From the NCBI GenBank assembly GCA_020747015.1, contig JAGTJM010000020.1, positions 558,001-622,000 of the forward strand: 64,000 bases of DNA, read 5' to 3'. This DNA is from Pyrenochaeta sp. MPI-SDFR-AT-0127 (lineage: Eukaryota > Ascomycota > Dothideomycetes > Pleosporales > Cucurbitariaceae). Each line of letters opens with the position of its first letter. Positions within the stretch are counted from its first letter, which is position 1. Positions 11,687-24,006 of this stretch are shown here, piece by piece. The notes beneath the pieces were generated by a model. That model did no database searches. It saw only the letters and a program-made list of their open reading frames with translations, and was not told the DNA's origin. The position numbers and the translations under genes were made by a program.

Positions 11687-14280
11687 ATGTCTGGCCGTCG
11701 TAGTGGACTTCGTTCTCGCAGAGACGCCCAGCAGCAGTCTGATGCAGACACGCCCGATGCCACGCCCTCGCGGAAGCGCAGGCGGGTGAGCAGCCCTGCA
11801 AAGTCTACTGGCGGAAATGAGCACTCACAGTTGGCACAGTTGAATGGCACCCAGGAGGTTGCAGCCGCAGATCCCCCCCGTACTCGCATCACCGAGTCTG
11901 TCGCGAGCAACGATTCCAACACGACATTGCCCAACGGCGGAGAGGCAGAAAACAATGCAGACCCGGTTGAGCGCCAAAACTCCATCATTGCTGCCCTCCG
12001 CACGCCGCAGTATACGCCCAATGCCGCCGTGGACTACGCCAATGACCTGCAAGCCCGGAGGAATGAGGGCAAGAACATTGCCGCCTTTGCCAAGATTGCA
12101 GCACGCGACTGGTGCTTCTTCGTCCAGGAAACACGCGTTACTATCGGCCGCGCAGACTCGTCAGTTCGCCCTAACCCGGCTAGTGCTCAGCTCGATCAGT
12201 CTGGCCTGCCCTCGAGCGATGCTCAGCCTTCGAACTGGGGAGTGCACATTGATCTTGGCCCAGAACGCCAGATCTCGCGCATCCACGCTGAGATCAACTT
12301 TGACCCTGCCGATCAGAAGTGGTATATACAGGTGAATAGTCGCAACGGCTTAAAGCTAGATGATCGCAGCTTGACTAGAGGCGATGTGGCCCAACTTCAC
12401 TCGGGTGTATGCATTGGAATCATGGGCACGCAAATGCTGTTCCTTCTTGCCAACCAAGAGGACCATTTCCACTCCATGTTGTGGCGCCAGGTCAAGAACG
12501 AGGATGCTGCAGAGTCCGATAATGATGGCAACCCACCTCCTAAGTCCCATCACGCGCATCCTAGCGGCCCAACTCCAAAGCGCGAGCAGTATGACCCGTT
12601 TCCGCCGTCATCGCATCCCCGCAACAAACAACAATCATCACAAGCGTATTACAATCAGATGACGTCCACGCCAGGTCGCCCACAACCAGGTACTCCTCTA
12701 ACCTTCCGCCAAGATAGGGATCCTCGCAGCAAGGGCTCGCCCGCGACCTTCTCCCGTGGCCTAATGATGGACTCTACTGACGATATCGACTACAGTCACG
12801 ACTCAGCAAAAGACATCAAACCACCTCACAGTTACGCACAACTGATTGGCCAAGCCATTCTGAGCAGCGACGAGGAGATGCTTACCTTATCCAACATCTA
12901 CGACTACATCAAAGTGCGATACGCCTTCTTTAGATACACCAACGGCGGCTGGCAGAATTCGATTCGACACAATCTGTCCTTGAACAAGTCCTTCGAGAAG
13001 GTCGCCAGACGTACCGACGAACCTGGCAAAGGTATGAAGTGGAAAATTGCTGACTCGGAGCGCGAGGAATTCATCAAGAAGCAACTGCTCAACCCTCGCA
13101 AAGGCGGTGGAATCGCGATTGGGTATCGAATGGACGGCTCTGGACCAAGTTCTCCTGCCATGGGAGGTCACCGTGATCCTACTTCGCAGGCTACTGAGCG
13201 CCTTGTTGGTGCTTTAGACCGCGACTTCAGAAATCAGGGCGCTCGTGTCAAGTCTCCACCACGCTCTGCCACACCACCATTGTCTTCTGTTCCGATGGCA
13301 ACGGAGTCTTATACCCCGGATCGTGGTCCTCGCCCCTATGGAAGCTTCAAGCAATCACCAAACGTACGCGACCACGGCAACTTTGTAACTCCTGCCAAGC
13401 GACTTGTCTACGGGGAGGACATCCGTCCTACTTACGTCAAGACCGATGATACGAGCCGTCACCTTGAATCATCGCCCGCTGTGGACCCCGTCAAACCCAG
13501 TGTTTCTGGCATGAAGGGCGATGCTGCGAACTCTCCGCCAACGCTATACTCTGATGCCGCATCAAGCAACCTCCACAGCAACCAAGACATAGGTCGCATC
13601 AATCACGCATTGGTCACACCCCTAGTGACTCGCCATGCTCCTCGTCTCGCACCGCCCAGCACAGCTCAGATGCCCAGCCAATACATGAACTTCTCAAGCC
13701 CGGCACCGTTTTGGAAGTTCGTCGATCTCCCGAGCACGCCTGCTAAGCATCCCATCGACCTGAGCCCTATCAAATTACAGCCTGCAATTTCAAAGGACGG
13801 CGACGAAGGTGATGATGAGCCTGCTCAGCCCAGCTCACCGCCTATGCTGCCTGACGAGAACAGCGCGGAGCCCGAAGAGGAAGGCGAAGACAACAAAGGT
13901 GACGATGACGAGGATGTTGGACCAGAGAGTCCCAGTCGCACTGTGTCTCGACCTGTCAGCCGTCGCGAGATTGGGTCGCAGCGCTCGCGTTCGAATTCAA
14001 ATATCAACGGTTTCGGTCCCGCTGGTAATGGTGGTATGGTACGCGGTGCGAGCCTGACAAGCTTTGAGGAAGAGCCAGAACCTGAAGAGGAGAGTTATGA
14101 TCTTTCCAAGTACGTTCTGACCCAACATCAATCTATTTGTTTAGAAGAGAAATCTAACAGCCAAACAGAGGTTTCCAGAAAATCGGCTCTTTCCATCGCA
14201 GCATGGCACAAGCGCACGGCGTCGTTAGTCGCGCTACGCCGCCTCCGTTGCCGAGAACAAGTGTGCCTGCGAATATGTAG
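11687..14280 (+). CDS. Fkh1/2-type forkhead transcription factor with FHA domain
   Basis: Exons 11687-14109 and 14169-14280 (intron 59 nt) give 844 residues. Residues about 131-260 form an FHA phosphothreonine-binding domain, with VTIGRADS, RQISRIHAEI and VNSRNGLKLD. The forkhead DNA-binding domain spans about 378-465, with KPPHSYAQLIGQAI, NSIRHNLSLNKSFEK and GKGMKWKI. The N-terminus (MSGRRSGLRSRRD) is basic, and the rest is Ser/Pro-rich and probably disordered. The FHA-plus-forkhead order matches yeast Fkh1/Fkh2, which control mitotic gene clusters. The canonical helix 3 favours Fkh over Fhl1. The last exon was joined at CCAA|GTACG to CAG|AGG, giving a tail that ends PANM. An in-frame ATG at 11648 precedes a likely 5'-UTR intron acceptor, so 11687 is preferred. 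Confidence 0.9.
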
Positions 14281-14902
14281 GGTGTATCGCTTTGAATTAG
14301 TCCATTGATTGCTTTGACTTGCTTTTTCGATTCGGATGATGCGTCAACCTCGCCTGTGTGTATCTCAAGAAAAGCATATGCAGTGGAATTGGTGGTAGAA
14401 TGGTGGATTGGGTGAGCTATTTTCCTTCGTCCGAGTTTCCGAGTTCTCTGTTTGAGTAGGACTTTCTCTGTGAAAAGTGTCATGGGTGGTTTACTTTTTT
14501 CTCCCTCTTTCGTCGTCCCCTGCATCTTCATGTTCCAGCTACGACTACTTTTTTTCTCTTCTATGGCGTTATCTGGGCATGGGCGAGATGCTCACGATGT
14601 CACGATTTATCCTGCTTTTTTTTCGATCAGAATTATGTATTGTGCGTATGCTCGCGCATTAGGACAGCATTTATCAGATCGGCTATAGGTATAGCTGAGA
14701 GTCACTTCTCGAGATGAACTTAAAAAACTTGTGAACCTACATGGTCCCCACTGTGATTTGCTAGACATGTTATTCTGATGACACTTCACAGTCACGCATT
14801 GCAAGGGTAGATGTTTGCGTTCAATTCATTCGCATCCCCAACCTAATCAGCGTGCTACTGGTATACACAGCCCATCTGACCATTTCTCCATCTACGCCAT
14901 AC
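14281..14902. other. Intergenic region between convergent genes
   Basis: This T-rich stretch carries the 3' ends of the forkhead and NDUFS5 genes. No gene is seen in it. Confidence 0.5.
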
Positions 14903-15802
14903 CTAGTTGATCTCCTTGTGCGGGAACCACTTGCTCGGCTTCAGATTCTTCTCCTCGAGCGGCGCATCCAGGACACCCAGACGCCGTATCTCGCCCGCAG
15001 AGGGCGCATCATCGCGTTTTATGTTGGCTTCGGCTTTGCGGTAGGCAGCCTGGAGGGCGAGGGTACGCGCAGCCTGTTGAATAACTGGGTCAGCATGATG
15101 ACGCAACAGACGAATATTTGCGCAAAAGGGTAGTTTGGGTGGAATGACAAACCTCCTTCTTGTGGTGCAAGCACTCATAGTAGTCCTCAAGCACGGGCGA
15201 GCATTTCGCCTTGCCGGAGTCGTCCTCGGCGTTGGTGTTGGTGACGTAGCAGGCGAGGACTTCCTGCCAGAAGGGGAAGCAGCGGGATGGTCCTGTGGTG
15301 TTTGTCAGCTACAAAGGACTTGGAGTCTATGCACAGCGATAACGAGGATCCATTGGCAGGACGAGGCCTTCGGCATTGAAGAATGGCGGGGCGGATGCAT
15401 CGTTCGGTGGAGAAAATGGTTCTGAAACATCCTGAGCTCGCGGAAGCTGTGGTTTGGAGCTGGCCCGTGGATATTTGCGCTGTCGTAGAGCCGTTGTAGG
15501 TCACTGCGGGTGCTTCCTGCTTCGTTGCGTTCGTAGTGGAGCCATCATTCGTCTCAGGCCGTCAGGCTGGTCCCTTCTCAAGACTTCCCAGCTCCCTAGA
15601 CATTCTTTGGTGTCTTTCCATTGCTGAGCAAAGCTCCATGTCGCCGCTGGGTTCGCCGTTCGCTATTCGCATCCGCTTCGCCGCGCATCGTTGTCATGCC
15701 ATTGCCGCGGTCCTCGGGCCTCCGTCGCGCCTGAAAGCTCACAGGGAGTTGAAAAGTGACTGATCAATACGTACCACCAGCAAGTCCGTATCCTGAAGCC
15801 AT
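14903..15802 (-). CDS. Complex I 15-kDa subunit NDUFS5 (twin CX9C)
   Basis: Three exons (15802-15775, 15292-15153, 15073-14903) give 112 residues starting MASGYGLAGGPSRCF. Two CX9C motifs are visible, CFPFWQEVLAC and CSPVLEDYYEC. These are the disulfide-forming CHCH signature of NDUFS5 proteins, imported into the mitochondrial intermembrane space and part of complex I. The length fits the family. The 28-nt first exon is separated by a 482-nt intron, far longer than most in the window; it was placed because it supplies the conserved first nine residues with correct phase and a GTACGT donor. The second intron is 79 nt. Confidence 0.88.
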
Positions 15803-16522
15803 TGTCGCGGTGTAAATGTGGGGTTTAGCAGCGTTCGTTCCTGCATGAGGTTGAGCCAGCGACAGCTTTGGTTATGTCAGCAACAATAGGCTTGGCGGAT
15901 CTTGAATGGTTCCGCCCTCAGAACACTATTCATTCGAGGCCCTGCCTATTCAAATTTCAAAGTCGGAAGAAAACGCACACTACTTGGCTTTTTGGAAAGC
16001 CCGCTGTTGCGCGATTCTTGGATCTCAGTTCTGACTCCTTGCAATCACACCAAGTCCCGAACTAATAGGCTCAACTAAATATATCAGACCTTTGTGGGAA
16101 TCTACAATATTGAACTATCCATCATTTAGTGTGGCTATAATATCTGCCTCAGGATTTGGCTTCATACCCACATAGTCTAAAACCGAAGGGTCATGGGACT
16201 AAATGTGTGAGTGAAGGTGTGAATACGCAAAATTGAGGGACATTATGTCCCGCAATAGTAATACATCTGTTACTTAACACAGCATGAGACGATGGTGTCT
16301 AAAATCAACATGTTGGATAACCTAATAGTCGATCCAGCTAGGGCATCTACCTAGTCATGGAACTCAACACTGCAACAAATGTATAAGAATGATTGGGGAA
16401 CCCCAATATTTCATTACTTTACAGCATCTACTTAGCTATTAAGGCCCTTTCCTGTTCTTTTTTCCCAATTCCATAAAAAGTTCGTAAATCAGTGCTCATT
16501 CTCAAGCCACACACAGACACAT
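15803..16522. other. Intergenic region between NDUFS5 and the beta-glucosidase
   Basis: This holds the promoter of NDUFS5 and the 3' flank of the GH3 gene. It is A/T-rich at 16070-16450. I see no gene. Confidence 0.5.
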
Positions 16523-19500
16523 TTAAGAAGAGTAATCGCCCAAATCGAGCTCGGCTTGAAGGTCCAAGTTCCTGGAGCTCGCGCCAACATAGACAGTCTT
16601 CGCATAGTCGGTGATGACCCAGTTCTGGCTCACAGTATCCCAATTTGACAAGTCACGGCGTGTAACATCAGCATGGAATGTGGCGCTCTGGCCAGGCGCG
16701 ATCGAAAGGCGATCGAAGCCACGGAGAACCACCTTGGGATCCTCGGGTCCGCCGTGTGACACGTATAGCTGCACGACCTCATCGCCAGCAACCTTGCCGG
16801 TGTTGGTGATGGTAGCTTCAACGGTGAAGAGGACGTCCCAGAGCTGTGGGTTGCCACCTGGCGCGCCACCAGCGGGAATGCGCTTTTGTGGTGCACCATC
16901 TGTTGCGCCTTGGGGCCATGTGTAGTTTAGCCCGTACTCGGGGTCTTTTGAAGCTTCTGCAAGATCCGTAGAGTTTAGGTAAGGGTAGATGTATCGATTC
17001 ACGTATGTCAGGTTGGCGGGCCACTGGTACTCAGCTGGGTCGGTGCTGGAGTTGCCTAGTGTAGGAGCTGCCCTGGTCTTACCCCGAGTGGGCTTGTACT
17101 TGCTAGCTGCGATTTTGGTAACTTTGATGTTGGAATACTCGAATGTGGTATATGATAGACCGAAACCAAATTCATAAATGGGCGTGATGTTCTGCTTGTC
17201 GAAAGCCCTGTAATCAATGAATACGCCCTCTTCAAAGTTATCTTGAGGGCTGTCATTGCCGGCAGTGGGTTCATAGATGAGGTCAGGACCATACTCGGAC
17301 GCGTCGCTGCCAATGGTGAAGGGTAGCTTGCCGCCGGGGTTTACGCGACCGTACAAGATATCAGCGATAGCGTTACCGGATTCTTGGCCGGGAAGTCCAG
17401 CCCAAAGAATGGCGGTAATGTTTTCGCTCTCGTAGAAGCTGTTCACAAGGACCGGGCCAACTGAGTGGATGACAACAATAGTGTTGTTGCAGAAAGCCGA
17501 GACGTTGCGGACAAGGGTCTCGCCATCTTGCCAGAGTGTGAGGTTGTTGCGGTCGCCGAAGTTGCCATCGACCGTGATGTATCCCTCACCAGAATCGGCG
17601 TTGACAAAGACAATAGCTACGCTTGCTTGCTTGGCCAGTGTTCGAATTTGGCCGTAGGCCCAATTGTCAGTTACTGATTGTACGACGCCACCGTTGCCGG
17701 CAATCTCGCTCTTGATGGCTTCGAGAGGTGTGATGAGGTATGGGAAGTCAGCAGTTCCCGAGCCCCATCCCATAGCAAGAGTACCGTTATCGCAACCACG
17801 ATCTGGGCATCCGTTTGGACCATACTCGTTTTCAGCAGCATCATTGCCGAAGACGGCAGTGAATTTCTCAGAACCGGAAAGCGGGAGCACACCAGTATTC
17901 TTCAAGAGAACCGTTGACTTGGCTGCGGTGCGGCGAATGGATCTGAAGTGATCGGCACGTACATCAATATGTTGATTGATGAGACCATAGCCGACCTTGG
18001 CAAAGTTATGCTGGTATCCATAGGTGTCTCGCTGCCAGCTGTTGAAGTTGGTAGGCACGCGTGCTGTGTCACGACCCACGTAATAGTATGCAGCCATGAT
18101 ACGTGTCGCCGCGTCATCGAGGCGCCACTGAGGAAGAGTTCCGTTGATAACAGACAGCGTAAGGTTGGGACCCCAGAAAGACAAACCGCTTGTGAAATCA
18201 GTATCACCAGGCATGGTCATATCAAGCCCAGCAAAGGTGGAGGCGACACCGGAATGCTGAGCATCCCAATCTGACATGATGAATCCCTTGTTCAAAATTA
18301 GACTAGTGCAAACCAGCTAGGAGCAGTATGTACATACCTGGAAGCCAAGCTCGCCCTTCAAGATATAGTTCTGTAGGTACGAGTTCTGGCAGCCCTGAGA
18401 GTTGTTGATCTTGTTGTACGAACACATGATGGAACCGGTACCAGCTCGAACGGCGTCAGCGAAGGGCCAGAGATACAGCTCATGAAGGGTCTTGTCATCG
18501 AGATTCGAGCTGAGGGCATCGATGCGGCCGTAGTTCTCAAAGTTACCAGGCGAGCGGAAGTGCTCCTGCTCATTCATGATGTAGTGCTTCGTGCAAGCAA
18601 TAACGCCGGCATCCTGAATACCGCGGACCGTATCGGCAACAGCAATGCCGGAGAGGTATGGATCTGGGGAGAACCCTTCCCAGTTACGCTATCAAATGTA
18701 AGCTGTTGTCTAGTCGTTGTTGTCAAGTGTAACTTACACCACCCTTGGGATTGCGCCCAAGAGGACCAACGACAGGGCCAAGTTGAACATCGACGCCCTT
18801 TGCTCGATGCTCCGAACCCATCTGGTGTCCTCTGCGATAGAACTCGCCCCTATCCCATGATGCGGCGATAGTGCCACCGGCTGGGAATGCGGAGACGTAG
18901 TCGGCGAACCGAATGCCGAGAGGGCTGTCTTGCATACAGATGGAGTCGAAGCCAAGTCGCGGGATGGAGCCAACATTTCCGACACAGGCCTCACTCTCCC
19001 ATCCTGTGCCTGTGGTGAGATTCACCTTCTCGAGCAGAGTCAATTGCTTGACGAATGCTTGGGCCTTCGCATAAGCTGCGTCCCAGTCTCCGAGGCCTTC
19101 TATCCATCTGGTTCAACGTCAGTACACTGCTTGGTGTGGAAATGTACATGTTTTGCGCATAACATGTGTCAGTTTTTCGGAAACGGAGTTTGGTGCTATG
19201 AAATTGGCACATACGGGCTTGGGTAGAATGGCGGACTTTGTGCATTGTTCAATGGGCTGGTGTCCGTGCCATTTGAGCCTGGATTGGTGGCGTTGGGGTA
19301 CTTGTTTATAGTTAGCTCGAGCCCATAAACAAAGCCTGGAAGAGGAATTGTACTGAGCGAAGAAATGGGAAGAGAGCAATAACAAAACGCGCGAGCTCTG
19401 GTAGCATCTCCGCAGCTTCTGTGTATTTTTCTCGCACGAGGGAGGTTGTTGTGAGGTGCTAATACAGAATGTTTGCACATACCGGTGCGCTCTGACCCTG

Positions 19501-19542
19501 CGCGAGGCCGATCGCCAAAAATGCGGGTGCAAGCCACTGCAT
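16523..19542 (-). CDS. Secreted GH3 beta-glucosidase
   Basis: Five exons (19542-19483, about 19300-19215, 19107-18738, 18688-18338, 18286-16523) give about 876 residues, the usual size of Aspergillus-type extracellular GH3 beta-glucosidases. Exon 1 encodes a signal peptide ([16 protein letters not shown]). The GH3 barrel contains [14 protein letters not shown] and [12 protein letters not shown]. The catalytic nucleophile Asp is about residue 295 in [13 protein letters not shown]. The second GH3 domain has [17 protein letters not shown], and the C-terminal part is fibronectin III-like, with [16 protein letters not shown]. The enzyme releases glucose from cellobiose and short beta-glucans outside the cell. 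The acceptor of the first intron is uncertain: two in-phase choices (19300 or 19315) differ by five residues near the mature N-terminus. Confidence 0.9.
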
Positions 19543-21966
19543 GACGTCTGGGCTGTCCGGGAAACGCTGGTGGCAGCAGCAGCAGCAGCTATTAAGACTA
19601 CGGTGGACGAGTAGGGGGTGAAGAAACCTCTCTACGTACTCCAAAGCACCACATGGGCACCATGGAGCTTTTATTCCCACCGAGGGCGCTGCGACTGGGA
19701 GGCGGCTTCCACAGCTACCCGTCGATTAGCAACGCCGCGCCGTCGACCATGTACCCCGGCCGCCGAAGTGTGCTTCTTTTTGCGGGGATCATCTGCGGAG
19801 CCCTGCTGATCTCCGTCCACAGTTCCCCCAGCAAACCTGATGGAGCAAGGCCCGCAGCCTCCGCCATCGCGCCTTTGCACGCGAAACTTTTGCGGGCTTC
19901 CTCACCTGATTCATCCTTTGGGCAGAGCCCGCAGTAACGAGTACAGCACCAAGCCCTCCTCGCAGGCGCAGTCGACGTCAGGGAGCTCCACCCCAGGATT
20001 ACTCCTGTCCGTCCCGTATCCCTTGAGTAGGGCCGGCCCCATGTACATCGTCATCTTGCTCTGCCCACCCTGACGTGCGGTTAAGCTCCCACAAAAAGCC
20101 GCTTCCGACGCCACGTCCAAGCCAAGCGGCAAGTCAACAGTGCTGCATGTGGCGCGCTACATCGCTGACGCTGCAACCTCCAAAACCAGGCCAGACACTA
20201 CGATGCGGGGTTGACGTCGTACACCAGCGTTCCTTCACGCTGTGCTCCTCCTGCAAGTCCTGATGTTGAGCGTATTTAGCGCATGCTGAGCCCGTCTGCA
20301 CGTCCTTGATTTGTGGAATCGCCGTGATGAGCGTTGGACCGTCCCCGGCTGATGCATGTTATTTCGTGGAGCAGCCCGCTTGCTCGACATTGGCGAAATC
20401 TCGGCAATAAATCTCAACCCACCTCAAGGTCGTGCTTGGAACTACCTTGCTGAACGTCTGCCGCGGCGCCTTCGACGAGCCCGGTCGCCATAGCTATCTG
20501 AGCTCTCGAGCCGGACGATCCAGTAAGCATCGATACGCCCAGCCGTCAATTAATGTATCGCCTAGGTACCTCTCGTCGATTGCTCAAGTGGGAAGGTAGT
20601 ACATGCACATCTCACACGTCACCGATCTGCCCAGCGGTTCTTCTTGAGGCCATGAGGTTTGATTCTTACCTGTTGAACTGACTGTCGCCTTTGAGTGCTC
20701 CAGAACGTTTACATTCCAGTGGACAACAGCGTTCGTCGGCAACATCAAATACTTTGCATTCCAACCTCCCTACTAGGTACCCCTCACGTCCATCGATGGC
20801 CAGCGCCATGGCGGACCGATTTCGGGGTTACCATGCCAGCACTATCGAACGTTGTCTCAGGTACAATAACACCATGTGCTGTCAATTTATAAAACCGGGT
20901 TTTTGTTAAGGCTTAGGCTAACATCTTGTACCACTGTATTCCACCGACAGGAGTTCGCGAGCTCCAGCTCTCGATCCTGATACGATGTTTCTAATGCCCA
21001 TCCCCGTCGCAGCTATGTGCTAGTAGTGGCGGTCGTTTATTATGATTACAGACGTTGGTTAGGTTTCTAGGCAGTCTTGAATTGACCAATAGCTAAGCGT
21101 CCATAGCATAAGAAATTAAATGAAGCACAGTCGTGTCGCGGTTCGATGCTACTAGTTGTTATGGTTCATGAACGTCCTCGATCTGGGCACCGAGCTTGGT
21201 AACCCATTGGATCGCGTGGTACGCCTTGTGCCATCTTTGGATACAATAGATGGAATGTCTGAATTGAGGTAGTTTCGCTCCACTACTACGAAGATGGGTC
21301 GGACGAGTCTTCTGCTCGTGGTGAAAAGCCGAAGAAGACGACAACCTTTCCTACATTCTTCTGCCCCCGCTTCCATCACTGCGTGCACATGTCCAAACCT
21401 TATTCAAAGGGCACATTGGCGCCGCCCTTTCGTGTTCATGATCTCCGGAGGCTAGTCCAGGCACAGCAGTGGCCAACCACGAAGCACAGACCAAGCACGG
21501 TTCCCAACTTCAGATGACTCTACCACCAGTCTTTACATCACGAGAACCTTTCAAAAGGGCGAAATGCGATGTTTAGCACCAATAAAAGCAGCTGGAGAAC
21601 CGTTCAAGAGACGCCCTGTTCTGTTCGGAGCTCGAATGGCCTCCGTGGCGTGCTCAGCCACCTCACAGAGCCAACTGCATTGATCAATCACCGTCCATCA
21701 AAAGCAAAGCTAGACCTCATGTCAGAAACGAGCCTGGTTGTCATAGAGAATCAACATGCTATCTTGTGGGGTACTTTGGTCCTTTTTCGTTTGAGCCAAT
21801 GATTGTCGTCTCAGCAAGGCTGCCTGCAGGCAGCACCGCCTCTTTTTGAGTCAACAGCCTTCTCCTGACTCAACTGTCCGCATTCGTCCACTTGCGGCTT
21901 TCCATTTAAGAAGTCATTTTCCAATGTTGTCTTCACTGGACAAGAGTCACAGCCATCTCGCTCATT
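19543..21966. promoter_or_regulatory. Long divergent upstream region of beta-glucosidase and RBR ligase genes
   Basis: The 2.4 kb contain no supported gene. A short CAG-type trinucleotide run sits at about 19573-19590. Several matches to the degenerate CreA consensus lie near the beta-glucosidase start (for example CCCCGG at 19754 and CCCCAG at 19991), but the consensus is too loose to claim sites. The beginning of the RBR leader probably lies near 21900. Confidence 0.4.
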
Positions 21967-24006
21967 ATGGGTTCCAAATTTAGCAAGGCTGTGCGGCGGC
22001 CACACGTGAAGGCTGTTGCCTCGCCAGTCGCAATTGCCCAAAACCATCATGAGAGCGATAAGGCAAACGAAACTGTGGCTAGGCAAGACCCCGCACCGCA
22101 ACTGCCAAATGTCTTCAGTCACGACGACAGCGACATCGCAACTTCCTCCAGCACGCAAAATACCTTTCATCGACGCAACAGCGAGCCGGCACGGCCAATT
22201 GCGGCTTCGTCAGACACCAACACCAACATGGAACACTCACCAGACAGAGCAGCCGCTTTCAGTCTCTTCCTTGCTGAGCATCGACTAATGTCCATTGAGT
22301 ACGATGCCACCGACCCGGCACCACCACCTGCAGTAGCTTTGCCCCCACCACCTCCTCCTCCCCCTCCTCCCCCAGAGGAAGCCGAGATTGTATGTCTAAT
22401 TTGCTGCACGCAACTACCCAAAGAGAAGGATCCAAGGCATGTCAAGGAGGTCGTAAAGCCGTGCAAACCGTGCGCCAGCGCCTACTGCACGTCATGTGTG
22501 AAGAATATGTTTACTGAGGCATGCAAAGACCTTACGCGTATGCCACCACGGTGCTGTGGACAGATACATCTCCATCATGCGCGCCCATACCTGTCTAAAG
22601 AGGAGGTTACCGAGTTCAAGTCGAAATATGAGGAGTGGTCAACGCCAAATCCATTCTACTGCCCCATACCAACTTGCTCAGTCTTCATACCAGAGAGGCT
22701 ACTGCCACGGAAAGCGAGCTCAAAGGGCAAGCGCGTCGACTCGGGTATTGGAACGCCAATTGCAAATTCATTCGCATGTCCGAAATGTGAAGCCGGCATA
22801 TGTGCTGATTGCCGACAGCCGGCCCACCCCAACAACATGTGCAGTGTTGCTGAGTTTGGGATCGACGCCGAGACTGCGGCGTTGCTCAAGCGTTGGGGTT
22901 ACAAGAAGTGCCCGAAATGTGGCCACGGCTTGAAGCGAATGTTTGGTTGCAACCATATGGAGTGTAGGTGTGGTGCTCATTTCTGCTGGGTATGCTTGGA
23001 GAGTAGAGATTCCTGCGATGGAGGATGCTACGATAGCGAAGAGGGAGAATATGATAGCGACGACGAGCCTGATGAGCCCGATGAGCCTGAGCAGCCGGTA
23101 GCGCAGGGTGACACTACAGTCCCAGTACCAGATGGGGGTGCGAGGGAAGCGGTTACTACCGTAGACACCACACAGGCACCTTCAGTCATTGCGGCAGATA
23201 CTACAACACCGCCTCAAGCCATTCCTCGTCCACGAAATCTGGACGGCGGATCGCATCGCTACTGGGAAGAGCAGGACATGTTCTTTGGCGATGAACCCAC
23301 CGACGATATCCAGGATCGCTCATGGCACTGCCATCACGACTTCCGAACATACAAAATCCCTCTCGCAAACGCTCTTGTCCATGACCTATCTGCCGCAGAG
23401 ATGGAGTGTGTGAAATGCTGGCGTACAATACAACCGGAAATCGAGGCACCGAAGAACCCGCTCAATGCATATGAGACGATAGTGCCTGCAGGCGCTGGTA
23501 GGCGAGGCATTTGGCGCGCGAGAGGGCGAGGTCGTGGCCGAGGTCGAGGAAGGTACATGCCTCCAAGGGGACTTTTCAGGGCTGACGCCACGGTTGGGAC
23601 AGCAGCACATCTTACTACCGTAATCTCACCACTGTCTCAGAGTGTGCCAACTCGTGAAGCGTCACCGATGGAAGATATCCAGTATTCCACACGTGTGGTA
23701 GACACATATGGCAACATCATCACAACGGTAGAAACAGAGCTACCCCGGCGTGCTTCTCTCGACAACTCACAACACTCCATGGTCGACAATGGCGAGCCGT
23801 CCGGCAAGCAGCCTTTGGACGGCTTCCCGTTCACATTCAATGCACCGTCAGTGCTCGGAGATGCAATATCGAAGTTCAGTCTCGCACACGAGTGTCGAGA
23901 CTGCGGCCTTCTGGTCTGCGAACCGTGTCGTGACGTCGCGTTGGCTCATCAGAAGGCGGATGAAGAGCCGGAAGAGATTAACATTAGCCAGCCGCTACCG
24001 ACATGA
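21967..24006 (+). CDS. RBR (RING1-IBR-RING2) E3 ubiquitin ligase, probably N-myristoylated
   Basis: This single-exon gene encodes 679 residues. The start MGSKFSK fits the N-myristoylation pattern (Gly2, Ser6, Lys7). A proline run at about 126-136 precedes RING1 (about 141-195, CLICC...CTSC). The IBR lies at about 245-295 (CPKCEAGICADC, CSVAEFG). RING2 at about 315-345 reads CPKCGHGLKRMFGCNHMEC, where the Cys of GCNHM is the expected thioester-forming residue. Acidic repeats (DEPDEPDEPEQP) and an RGRGRGRGR stretch follow. Two further Cys/His clusters, around WHCHHDF and near the C-terminus (CRDCGLLVCEPC), look like extra zinc sites. The family transfers ubiquitin through a HECT-like intermediate. 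Membrane attachment is inferred; the substrate is unknown. Confidence 0.9.
   Translation: MGSKFSKAVRRPHVKAVASPVAIAQNHHESDKANETVARQDPAPQLPNVFSHDDSDIATSSSTQNTFHRRNSEPARPIAASSDTNTNMEHSPDRAAAFSLFLAEHRLMSIEYDATDPAPPPAVALPPPPPPPPPPPEEAEIVCLICCTQLPKEKDPRHVKEVVKPCKPCASAYCTSCVKNMFTEACKDLTRMPPRCCGQIHLHHARPYLSKEEVTEFKSKYEEWSTPNPFYCPIPTCSVFIPERLLPRKASSKGKRVDSGIGTPIANSFACPKCEAGICADCRQPAHPNNMCSVAEFGIDAETAALLKRWGYKKCPKCGHGLKRMFGCNHMECRCGAHFCWVCLESRDSCDGGCYDSEEGEYDSDDEPDEPDEPEQPVAQGDTTVPVPDGGAREAVTTVDTTQAPSVIAADTTTPPQAIPRPRNLDGGSHRYWEEQDMFFGDEPTDDIQDRSWHCHHDFRTYKIPLANALVHDLSAAEMECVKCWRTIQPEIEAPKNPLNAYETIVPAGAGRRGIWRARGRGRGRGRGRYMPPRGLFRADATVGTAAHLTTVISPLSQSVPTREASPMEDIQYSTRVVDTYGNIITTVETELPRRASLDNSQHSMVDNGEPSGKQPLDGFPFTFNAPSVLGDAISKFSLAHECRDCGLLVCEPCRDVALAHQKADEEPEEINISQPLPT

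Noticed and set aside
19743..20000. Several matches to the CreA consensus upstream of the beta-glucosidase
   Set aside because: The six-base degenerate consensus is expected many times in G/C-rich DNA; there is no pairing or spacing that sets these apart.
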